In this document: piece after piece, positions 1 through 5,973 of the stretch
How the letters are laid out: the number at the start of each line of letters is the position of its first letter
Position numbering within the stretch: the first letter of the stretch is position 1
Assembly (NCBI GenBank): GCA_964511185.1
Contig: CAZEDU010000142.1
Coordinates: 1-12,267 of the forward strand
DNA from: CAZEDU01 sp964511185
GTDB taxonomy: Bacteria; Myxococcota; Myxococcia; Myxococcales; Myxococcaceae
Length of the DNA stretch: 12,267 bases
Direction of reading: 5' to 3'
Program-made: the position numbers and the translations under genes
Notes under the pieces: generated by a model
What the model saw: the letters and a program-made list of their open reading frames with translations, nothing else
Told to the model about the DNA's origin: nothing
The model's database searches: none

Positions 1-29
1 GGACCGCCGAGCTCGTGATCGTCGAGTAG
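1..29 (+). CDS. Possible 3' end of an upstream gene
   Basis: Reading from base 3, an open frame gives the C-terminal residues TAELVIVE and then a TAG stop at 27-29. The other two plus-strand frames also stop within about 45 bases, so this frame is favoured only because it looks like a natural alternating hydrophobic and acidic C-terminus and because codon third positions are G or C. Only eight codons are visible, so the product cannot be identified. If real, the gene converges on the minus-strand LOG gene, with about 130 bp between their stop codons. Confidence 0.3.
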
Positions 30-121
30 TTAGCGGCTGGTGAAAATCTGAGGGCGTCTAACGAGAATGCACCGGCCTTTTGAGCGAATACCGTGGCGGG
101 CGCCGCGAGCGTGACGTCGAA

Positions 122-144
122 GGCGGGAACCTCGTCCTCCCGCC
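122..144. terminator. Weak hairpin between two convergent gene ends
   Basis: GGCGGGA at 122-128 can pair with TCCCGCC at 138-144 (7 bp, 9-nt loop). It lies 16 bp beyond the LOG stop codon and in the spacer that separates it from the possible gene end at the left edge. No U-tract follows on either strand, so it would at best be a poor intrinsic terminator. The rest of the spacer 30-159 shows nothing I can name. Confidence 0.25.
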
Positions 145-159
145 CTCACACTGGGGTGA

Positions 160-759
160 TTAAGTCTCGTCGCGGCTGAGCCAGCGCACGGTCGGCAGCG
201 GCGGCGAGTGGCTCCGCACCTTCTGCACCAGCGCCGCCGGCTCATCCGCCACCACCACCGCTTGGCGCAGCGTCTCGGGAATGAAGCCTTCGGTGATCGC
301 GCGGTCGATCTGCGCCAGCACCGGATCCCAGAACCCCTGCACGTTGAGCACGCCGATCGGCTTGCGGTGCAGCCCGAGCTGGAGCCAGGTGATCATCTCG
401 AACAGCTCTTCGAACGTGCCGAAGCCGCCCGGCATGGCGATGAACGCGTCCGAGCGCACCTCCATCAATGCCTTGCGCTGGTGCATCGAGTCGACGCGGA
501 TCAGCTCGGTGACGCCGCCGTGCGCGATCTCGCGCGCGGCCAGTCCGTGCGGGATGACGCCGATCACCTTGCCGCCCGCCGCCAGCGCCGCGTCGGCCAT
601 CGCGCCCATCATGCCGATGCTCCCGCCGCCGAAGACGATTTGCAGACCGTCGTTCGCGAGCGTGGCGCCGAGCGCGCGGGCGGCCTCGACGTACGCGGGG
701 CGCGCGCCGGTGCGGGCCCCTCCGAAAACGCAAATGGTCTTGATGGTGGACTGGGTCAT
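160..759 (-). CDS. LOG-family (TIGR00730) nucleotide phosphoribohydrolase
   Basis: A 199-aa cytosolic Rossmann-fold protein of the LOG family, historically misnamed lysine decarboxylase. Characterised members hydrolyse cytokinin riboside 5'-monophosphates or other nucleoside monophosphates to free base and ribose 5-phosphate. The family hallmark PGGFGTFEE is at residues 110-118, preceded by the glycine-rich GGGSIGMMG at 44-52 and by SMHQRKALM at 91-99, which carries the conserved Arg-Lys pair. The length is normal for the family. The start ATG overlaps the upstream rhomboid stop as ATGA, and there is no Shine-Dalgarno sequence of its own, which suggests translational coupling. It is the last gene of the nadB-rhomboid-LOG operon. 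The family call is secure. The true substrate in this organism is unknown, and cytokinin chemistry is only an inference from homologues. Confidence 0.93.
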   Translation of the reverse strand: MTQSTIKTICVFGGARTGARPAYVEAARALGATLANDGLQIVFGGGSIGMMGAMADAALAAGGKVIGVIPHGLAAREIAHGGVTELIRVDSMHQRKALMEVRSDAFIAMPGGFGTFEELFEMITWLQLGLHRKPIGVLNVQGFWDPVLAQIDRAITEGFIPETLRQAVVVADEPAALVQKVRSHSPPLPTVRWLSRDET

Positions 760-1478
760 CGGCCGAACAGGTTGGGGATTTCAAAGAGCGTAGGGACCTG
801 AATCGGGCTCAGCACGCCGCTCGCGACCGCGGAGATGATGCCTACGGAGATCAGAATCGAAAGCGCCGTCAGCGGGACGAAGAGCCCGCGCCTCAAGCGA
901 AGGCCCACGCCGCTCGGAAGCCCGAAGAGGAACCCTCCCAGATGCCCAGCCCAGCTGATGCCCGGGAGCAGGCTCAAGATCGCGATCTGGACCAGCCACG
1001 TCCCCAGCGCGCGCCGCCCGTGCGTCGTCGCGATGGGCAGCATCACGCCCGCGTAGCCCAAGATCATCCCCGACGCCCCGACGGTGGGCTGCTTGTAGTT
1101 GAACAGCATCACCAGCGCGGAGCCGCCCAGCGCCGTAGCGACGGAGACCAGCGCCATGCGCCACGCGCCGATCACCTGCTCGAGCGACTGCCCCAGCGTC
1201 CAGACCACCGACATGTTGAGCAGCAGGTGCAGCATCCCGCCGTGCAGGAGCACCACGGTCAGCACCCGCCAGTACTGCCCGTCGCTCACCGCCGGCCCGT
1301 ACAAGAGGCCGAGCGCCTTGAGCGTCCCGGTCGGGTCGAGCAGCGCCATGCCGACGCAGACGGCGATCAACCCGTACGAAAAGATCGGCCGCGCGCGGCG
1401 CATGCGCACCGGCGCGCCGGGACGGGGCATGGGGGCTTCGCGCTCCGGCTCCAAGACGCGGCGCTCGTCGATCGACAT
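756..1478 (-). CDS. Rhomboid-family intramembrane serine protease
   Basis: A 240-aa multi-pass membrane protein. Rhomboids cleave transmembrane segments of substrates inside the bilayer with a Ser-His dyad. The catalytic GASG motif is at 134-137 (Ser136), the catalytic His is in AGHLGG (His179), and the HLLLN motif at 84-88 supplies the oxyanion-side His and Asn. Hydrophobic segments lie at about 34-48, 72-98, 107-127, 136-150, 160-175, 177-195 and 201-223. The first 33 residues are charged, Arg/Pro-rich and probably cytoplasmic. All dyad residues are present, so it should be active; the substrate cannot be predicted. It begins 6 bp after nadB and overlaps the LOG gene start by 4 bp. A GAGAGG sequence inside the nadB 3' end is its only plausible ribosome site, and its spacing is longer than ideal. 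Confidence 0.93.
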   Translation of the reverse strand: MSIDERRVLEPEREAPMPRPGAPVRMRRARPIFSYGLIAVCVGMALLDPTGTLKALGLLYGPAVSDGQYWRVLTVVLLHGGMLHLLLNMSVVWTLGQSLEQVIGAWRMALVSVATALGGSALVMLFNYKQPTVGASGMILGYAGVMLPIATTHGRRALGTWLVQIAILSLLPGISWAGHLGGFLFGLPSGVGLRLRRGLFVPLTALSILISVGIISAVASGVLSPIQVPTLFEIPNLFGR

Positions 1479-1484
1479 GTCGCT

Positions 1485-3071
1485 TTAAACCTCTCTCGAG
1501 ACGACCGTGTCGCGCGCCCAGTTGTGATCGTCGCGGTTCGGGTAGTCCAGGTTGTAGTGCAGCCCGCGGCTCTCCTTGCGCCGCGTCGCGCACTCGATGA
1601 TCAGGTGTCCGACGTCGGCGATGTTGCGAAGCTCGACGACGTCGCGCGTGACCTTGAAGCGCCAATAAAAATCGCGGATCTCCTCCCGCAAGAGGTCGAG
1701 CCTGCGCCGCGCGCGCATCAGGCGCTTGTCGGTCCGCACGATGCCGACGTAGTTCCACATCGAGCGGCGCAGCTCGTCCCAGTTGTGGGTGACGACGACG
1801 CTCTCGTCGGAGTCGACCGCCGCGCCCGGGTCCCACTCCGCGGGCGTCACCGCCGAAGCGCCCATCGAGCGAACCTCCTCGGCGGAGCGCAGCGCGGCGC
1901 GGTGGCCGAACACCAAACCTTCGAGCAGCGAGTTGGACGCGAGCCGGTTCGCGCCGTGCAGCCCGGTGCAGGCGACCTCGCCGATCGCGTACAGCCCCGG
2001 CAGCGTCGTGGCGCCCGTCAGATCCGTCACCACGCCGCCGCACATGTAGTGGGCCGCGGGCACGACCGGAATGGGTTGCACCGCCATGTCGATGCCGAAC
2101 TCCTTGCACGTCGCGTAGATGTTCGGGAACCGATCCATCACGAACGCGCGCCCCAGGTGCGCCACGTCGAGGAAGACCGACTCGTCGCCGGTGCGCTTGA
2201 GCTCCGCGTCGATCGCCTTGGCCACCACGTCGCGCGGCGCCAGCTCGCCGAGCGGATGGTAGCGGTTCATGAACGGCTCGCCGCTGCGCAGCCGGAGCTT
2301 GCCGCCCTCTCCGCGCAGCGCCTCGCTGATGAGGAAGCTCTTCGCCTCGGGGTGGTACAGGCAGGTCGGGTGGAACTGGTAGAACTCCATGTTCGCGATC
2401 TGCGCGCCCGCCCGGTACGCCATCGCCACGCCGTCGCCGGTCGCCACGTCAGGGTTTGACGTGTACAGGTACACCTTGCCCGCGCCGCCGGTCGCGAGCA
2501 CCGTCACCTTGCCGAGCAACGTCTCGATGCCGCCGTTCGGCATCAGCGCGTACGTGCCCAAGCACCGCGCCTTCCCGCGCGGCGCGCCCCTGTCGAGGAT
2601 CAGGTCGATGGCCGCGGTGTTCGGCAGGAAGGTGATGTTCGGGCTGTCGTCGCACGCGGCGAGCAGCGCGCGCTCCACCTCGCGGCCGGTGATGTCCCCC
2701 GCGTGCACGATGCGGCGCCGCGTGTGCCCGCCCTCCCGCGTCAGGTCGAACTCGCCGCTCGTCGTCCGGTTGAACTCCGCGCCGAACGCCACCAGCTCGC
2801 GCACCCGCTCCGGGCCCTCCCGCACCGTCACCTCGACCGCCTCTTGTCGGCACAGCCCGGCGCCCGCGGTCAGCGTGTCCTCGATGTGGTGCTCGAACGT
2901 GTCGTCCTTCGCCAGCACCGACGCGATGCCGCCCTGCGCGTACTGGGTGGAGCCTTCCTGCCGCGCACGCTTGGTCAGCACCGCGACCGAGCCGTGACGC
3001 GCCGCCTTGAGCGCGAACGACAGACCCGCGACACCGCCCCCGAGCACCAGAAAATCGAACCTTTGCGGCAT
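1485..3071 (-). CDS. nadB: L-aspartate oxidase
   Basis: A 528-aa FAD-dependent L-aspartate oxidase, which converts aspartate to iminoaspartate, the first step of de novo NAD synthesis. NadA then condenses iminoaspartate with dihydroxyacetone phosphate to quinolinate. The N-terminal FAD dinucleotide fold is LVLGGGVAGLS (about 8-18), followed by the NadB signature STQYAQGGIASV (41-52) and VHAGDITGREVE (122-133). The substrate region includes QFHPTCLY (His234), LAPRDV (Arg280) and AAHYMCGGV (His341), and the C-terminal FAD contact is GEVACTGLHGANRLASNSLL (364-383). The three-helix C-terminal domain is complete and ends in the usual NRDDHNWARD. The length is typical, so it is not the shorter succinate dehydrogenase or fumarate reductase flavoprotein. 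No Shine-Dalgarno sequence precedes the ATG (the upstream strand is pyrimidine-rich) and no in-frame start lies closely upstream, so a short or absent leader is possible. nadA and nadC are not in this window. Confidence 0.96.
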   Translation of the reverse strand: MPQRFDFLVLGGGVAGLSFALKAARHGSVAVLTKRARQEGSTQYAQGGIASVLAKDDTFEHHIEDTLTAGAGLCRQEAVEVTVREGPERVRELVAFGAEFNRTTSGEFDLTREGGHTRRRIVHAGDITGREVERALLAACDDSPNITFLPNTAAIDLILDRGAPRGKARCLGTYALMPNGGIETLLGKVTVLATGGAGKVYLYTSNPDVATGDGVAMAYRAGAQIANMEFYQFHPTCLYHPEAKSFLISEALRGEGGKLRLRSGEPFMNRYHPLGELAPRDVVAKAIDAELKRTGDESVFLDVAHLGRAFVMDRFPNIYATCKEFGIDMAVQPIPVVPAAHYMCGGVVTDLTGATTLPGLYAIGEVACTGLHGANRLASNSLLEGLVFGHRAALRSAEEVRSMGASAVTPAEWDPGAAVDSDESVVVTHNWDELRRSMWNYVGIVRTDKRLMRARRRLDLLREEIRDFYWRFKVTRDVVELRNIADVGHLIIECATRRKESRGLHYNLDYPNRDDHNWARDTVVSREV

Positions 3072-3169
3072 AGGAGAAGGGGCGGTGCTTAATGCCGGTA
3101 AGCCTTGGAAACAAGGCGCATTCTTGAGCGGTTGAGGGCCAAACGGTAAAGTCGGGAGGCGCTGTCCTT
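3072..3169. promoter_or_regulatory. Divergent promoter spacer, nadB / lytic transglycosylase
   Basis: This 98-bp spacer separates the starts of two divergent operons and must hold both promoters. On the plus strand CGGGAGG (3153-3159) is a good Shine-Dalgarno sequence 10 bp before the transglycosylase ATG and fixes that start. Upstream, TTGAGC (3124-3129) followed after about 15 bp by GGTAAA (3145-3150) is a weak sigma70-like pair. Nothing comparable to a ribosome site is seen for nadB. I see no clear operator or NAD-regulator palindrome. Confidence 0.4.
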
Positions 3170-3829
3170 ATGGTCGTTCCAACCCCTCAGAGATTGGCGC
3201 TTTTCGTGTGCGGGCTCGCGCTCGTGGCGCCGTCGGCGGCGTGGGCGAACGGCATCTACAAGTACGTCGAGAAGGACGGGACCATCGTCTACACGAACGT
3301 GGCGCCGACCGGCGCGAACGCGAAGAAGGCCACCCGGCTGAAGGGCACGTTCCATCGCGCGCCGCGCGAGCAGAGCGGACGCGCCTCGGTGAACCCGATG
3401 CCGGCGAGCGCGGTGGGGCAGTACGAGGACCACATCGAGCTCGCGTCGCGCAAGTACAACATCCCTTCCGCGCTGGTGCGCGCGGTCATGCACGCGGAGT
3501 CGAGCTTCGATCCGAACGCGGTGTCGTCGAAGGGCGCCTCCGGCCTGATGCAGCTGATGCCGGGCACCGCGCGCGACATGTACGTGCGCGACATCTTCGA
3601 CACGCGGCAGAACATCGAAGGCGGCACGCGGTACCTTCGGCTGCTCGCCAACGAGTTCGACGGCGACATGGTGAAGATGGTGGCCGCCTACAACGCGGGA
3701 CCGGAGGCCGTGCGCAAGTACAACGGCAACGTGCCCCCGTACCCCGAGACGCAGGACTACGTTCGCAAAGTGATCAACTTGTATTTCCGCTACAAGGCCC
3801 AGAAGCAGGTCGTTCAGGCCGCGGACTAA
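3170..3829 (+). CDS. Exported SLT-type lytic transglycosylase with DUF4124-like N-terminus
   Basis: A 219-aa periplasmic murein lytic transglycosylase. It would cleave the MurNAc-GlcNAc bond of peptidoglycan to form 1,6-anhydroMurNAc ends. Residues 1-26 are a Sec signal peptide with probable cleavage at AWA|NG. Residues 28-47 (IYKYVEKDGTIVYTNVAP) match the short DUF4124-like beta module common in front of SLT domains. The SLT domain spans about 86-205: HAESSFDP carries the catalytic Glu110, followed by GLMQLMP (125-131), NIEGGTRYL (148-156) and AYNAGP (173-178), all canonical. There is no Cys after the signal peptide, so it is soluble rather than lipid-anchored. The start is set by the GGGAGG site upstream. 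It is followed after 14 bp by the TPR-AIM24 gene and is probably co-transcribed with it. Confidence 0.93.
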   Translation: MVVPTPQRLALFVCGLALVAPSAAWANGIYKYVEKDGTIVYTNVAPTGANAKKATRLKGTFHRAPREQSGRASVNPMPASAVGQYEDHIELASRKYNIPSALVRAVMHAESSFDPNAVSSKGASGLMQLMPGTARDMYVRDIFDTRQNIEGGTRYLRLLANEFDGDMVKMVAAYNAGPEAVRKYNGNVPPYPETQDYVRKVINLYFRYKAQKQVVQAAD

Positions 3830-3843
3830 GGGGCGAAGAGCCG

Positions 3844-5637
3844 ATGCGGACCTCCCAGCGCGGGAAGGGCGAGAGCGACAACGAGTTTCTGCACCAGCTG
3901 TACACCGGCGGAGAGCTGCTCGCGGCCGGCAAGGTGATCGAGGCGAAGGACTACCTCGAGCGCGCCCACCAGATGCAGCCGAAGAACGAGAAGGGCCAGA
4001 ACCTGCTCGGGCTCACCTACTTCAAGCTCGGGCTCTTCGACCGCGCGTCGGAGATCTACGAGGCGCTCGTCCGCGAGAACCCGACCGATCCGACGCTGCG
4101 GGTGAACCTGGGGCTCGTCTACCTCAAGGCGAACAACCTGCCGAAGGCGGTGAAGGAGTTCGAGACCGCGACCGACCTGGCGCCGGAGCACAAGAAGTCG
4201 CAGAACTACCTGGGGCTCGCGCTGGCGCAGATCGGCGAGTACGCGCGGGCGCGCGAGCACTTCCTGCTCGCCGGCTCCGACGCGATGGCCGAGAAGATGG
4301 CGCGGGCGATGGCCGGAGAGCAGGTGGTGAAGCCCGCCGCCAAGGCCGTCGCCAAGACCAAGGCGCCGATGGAGGATCGGCCGATCGAGGTGATGTCGGA
4401 GGACGACACGCCGCCGCCGGAAGCGCAGGGGGAGACGATTCACCTGGAGGCGGGCCAGGAGATGTCCGCCGCCGAGGCGGGCTACACGGTCCCCGACGAC
4501 GCCTGGGGCGCGGCCCCGGCCGATGCGCCGACGCCGGGCGCCGAGAGCGCGCAAGCGCTGCGGAGCCAGTCCTGGGGCGCGCAGTTCGGCTTGGACGGCG
4601 GCGGCGAGGCGCCGGTCGAAGCGCCTCCCGACGAGTCGCTGGGCTACGGCGGCGACGAGATGCGGCTCGCCGCGGACGAAGGGCCGGGCGCGATTCCGAT
4701 CAATCCGTCGGCGGTCGCCGCCGCGAGCACGCCGATGGAGGCCGCGCTCGCGTACGCCGAGCAGGAGTCGCCGCCGTCGATCGAGCTGTCGGGGCCGTCG
4801 GAGCTGCCGACCATCGAGGCCACCCCCGAGGAGGTGCTGACCGAGCCGCAAGCGCAGACGCCCGCGCTGCGGTTGGCGCCCGAGCCCGAGCCGGAGCGTC
4901 CGGTGGCGTTGCACTCCGTCGAGGCGCCGCGCGAGAGCAACGTGGTGCCGCACCCCGCGACCGCCGCGCGCGTGACGCAGGGCACGGCGCCGGCGCCGTT
5001 CGGGGGCGCGGTCGCGGCGACGCTGCTGGAGCTGACGCCTTGGGTGCGGCTGGTCGGCGCGCCTCTGCAGGGGCCGTTTCAGCTGAGCCCGGAGGCGGTC
5101 GCGATCGTCGTCCAGCAGGAAGAGATGTTCGCGCGGGTGAACGGCCTGCTCGCGTTGAGCGGCGCCCTCACGTTCAAGCCCGAGACGCGGCGTCAGAGGG
5201 GAAGGGCGACCGACAAGCCGTTCGGCGGCGCCGACCAGATTCACCGGGTGGGTGGGCGCGGGGTGTTGTTCCTCGACCCCGCCGGGAAGCAGTACCTGCC
5301 CATCGACCTGGACGACGAGCCCGCGTACTTCCTCGAGAGCGCGGTGATGGCGTTCGAGGAGGTGATTCAGTTCGAGAACGGGAAGGTCACCGCGGACTGG
5401 GCGCCGGATCTGGAGCTCGTGCACTTGAAGGGCTTGGGCAAGGTGCTCATCCGGATGAGCGGACCCATGCGGTCGCTCGAGGTCAAGATGGACCGGCCCG
5501 CGGTGATTCCGGCGGATCGCTTGTTGGGCTGGCACGGCAGCCTGGCGCCGCGGCTCACGGCGATCGGCGCGAAGGAAACGAAGAACGCGCGCGTGTTCGT
5601 CGAGCTCTCCGGCGAAGGCCACGCCCTATTCAACTGA
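3844..5637 (+). CDS. TPR protein with C-terminal AIM24-family domain
   Basis: A 597-aa protein in three parts. Residues about 13-150 form four TPR-like helical repeats, for example LLGLTYFKLGLFDRASEIYE, which usually bind proteins. Residues about 160-390 are an Ala/Pro/Glu-rich, acidic and probably disordered linker. Residues about 393-597 resemble the AIM24 / TerD-like beta-sandwich family (PF01987): GGRGVLFLDPAGKQYLPI at 470-487, the LVHLKGLGKVLIRMSGP strand pair at 525-541 and DRLLGWHGSLAP at 558-569. Yeast AIM24 has been linked to mitochondrial inner-membrane organisation; the bacterial homologues have no firm function. There is no signal peptide or membrane segment, so it is probably cytoplasmic. 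The frame stays open far upstream, but ATG 3844 is chosen because the TPRs begin just after it, the preceding gene ends at 3829, and AAGGGG at 3828-3833 can serve as ribosome site. The AIM24 call rests on motif resemblance. Confidence 0.82.
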   Translation: MRTSQRGKGESDNEFLHQLYTGGELLAAGKVIEAKDYLERAHQMQPKNEKGQNLLGLTYFKLGLFDRASEIYEALVRENPTDPTLRVNLGLVYLKANNLPKAVKEFETATDLAPEHKKSQNYLGLALAQIGEYARAREHFLLAGSDAMAEKMARAMAGEQVVKPAAKAVAKTKAPMEDRPIEVMSEDDTPPPEAQGETIHLEAGQEMSAAEAGYTVPDDAWGAAPADAPTPGAESAQALRSQSWGAQFGLDGGGEAPVEAPPDESLGYGGDEMRLAADEGPGAIPINPSAVAAASTPMEAALAYAEQESPPSIELSGPSELPTIEATPEEVLTEPQAQTPALRLAPEPEPERPVALHSVEAPRESNVVPHPATAARVTQGTAPAPFGGAVAATLLELTPWVRLVGAPLQGPFQLSPEAVAIVVQQEEMFARVNGLLALSGALTFKPETRRQRGRATDKPFGGADQIHRVGGRGVLFLDPAGKQYLPIDLDDEPAYFLESAVMAFEEVIQFENGKVTADWAPDLELVHLKGLGKVLIRMSGPMRSLEVKMDRPAVIPADRLLGWHGSLAPRLTAIGAKETKNARVFVELSGEGHALFN

Positions 5638-5670
5638 TAGGGGGGACCGTCCCCGGCTTTCCCAAGGCCC
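5638..5670 (+). repeat. Palindromic repeat copy A (GGGGAC-C-GTCCCC)
   Basis: GGGGACCGTCCCC at 5642-5654 is a perfect 13-base palindrome around one central base. It directly follows a TAG (5638-5640) that forms a tandem stop with the TGA of the AIM24 gene. The tail CCCCGGCTTTCCCAAGGCCC (5651-5670) matches, with small indels, the tail of copy B on the opposite strand. As RNA it would make a compact GC hairpin behind the AIM24 gene, and it also sits just beyond the lipoprotein stop, so it could attenuate transcription from both sides. It resembles REP-type elements. Confidence 0.75.
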
Positions 5671-5676
5671 GACCCG

Positions 5677-5886
5677 CTACTTCCCCGCGAAGTAACGATT
5701 CTCCGTCGGCTCGCCGGCGAGAAGCCGCGCCAAGTCCTCGGCGTTCTTCTCGCGCGTGACGAAGTCACCCGCGGGCGTCCGCAGTCGAACCACAGTGGGA
5801 TCGACGCTGGTGCGTTCGATGGTCTGCAGCGTTCCGCCGCAGGCTGAAGCGAACAGGGCGGCGACAGGAAGCAGAGCGCGGTTCAT
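5677..5886 (-). CDS. Small putative lipoprotein
   Basis: A 69-aa protein. Residues 1-16 form a short signal sequence, MNRALLPVAALFASAC, in which Cys16 is the likely lipidation site. The lipobox ASAC is slightly off consensus because position -3 is Ala rather than Leu or Val. The mature part has a short beta-like stretch (TVVRLRTPAGDFVTREKN) and an amphipathic segment (NAEDLARLLAGE). I do not recognise a family. A strong Shine-Dalgarno GGGAGGA sits 6 bp before the ATG, which makes this a convincing gene despite its size. It is inserted between the AIM24 and coiled-coil genes and is flanked by inverted copies of the palindromic repeat. A membrane-anchored periplasmic or outer-membrane role is inferred only from the lipobox. 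Confidence 0.75.
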   Translation of the reverse strand: MNRALLPVAALFASACGGTLQTIERTSVDPTVVRLRTPAGDFVTREKNAEDLARLLAGEPTENRYFAGK

Positions 5887-5892
5887 GGTCGG

Positions 5893-5899
5893 TCCTCCC
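5893..5899 (-). promoter_or_regulatory. Ribosome binding site of the small lipoprotein gene
   Basis: On the minus strand this reads GGGAGGA and lies 6 bp before the ATG at 5884-5886. It is the strongest argument that the 69-aa frame is translated. Confidence 0.7.
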
Positions 5900-5928
5900 A
5901 GGTTGGAGAGGCTTCTAGCGCGTTTCGA

Positions 5929-5973
5929 GGGCCTGGAGAAACCGGGGACAGTCCCTTTGGGGACAGTCCCCTA
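5929..5973 (-). repeat. Palindromic repeat copy B (double)
   Basis: Two units stand in tandem: GGGGACAGTCCC at 5944-5955 and the perfect 13-base palindrome GGGGACAGTCCCC at 5959-5971, separated by TTT. Read on the minus strand the element begins TAGGGGACTGTCCCC, with TAG being the stop codon of the coiled-coil gene, and ends with CCCCGGTTTCTCCAGGCCC, homologous to the tail of copy A. Its orientation is opposite to copy A. The double hairpin would form right behind the coiled-coil reading frame and could act as a transcription attenuator or a 3'-end RNA stabiliser. Confidence 0.8.

Noticed and set aside
122..144. A standard rho-independent terminator after the LOG gene
   Set aside because: A 7-bp hairpin exists but no run of T follows on either strand, so it is listed only as a weak hairpin.
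942..2459. A 505-aa plus-strand open frame
   Set aside because: It is the antisense shadow of nadB and the rhomboid gene, whose conserved motifs are unambiguous. The translated product is Arg/His/Ala-rich without family features.
3826..5622. A 598-aa minus-strand open frame
   Set aside because: It is opposite the TPR-AIM24 gene. Arg/Leu/His-rich low complexity is typical of high-GC shadow frames, while the plus strand carries coherent TPR motifs.
5944..5971. A CRISPR-like pair of repeats
   Set aside because: The two units are 12-13 bp palindromes separated by TTT, with no spacer-length unique sequence and no cas gene in the window.
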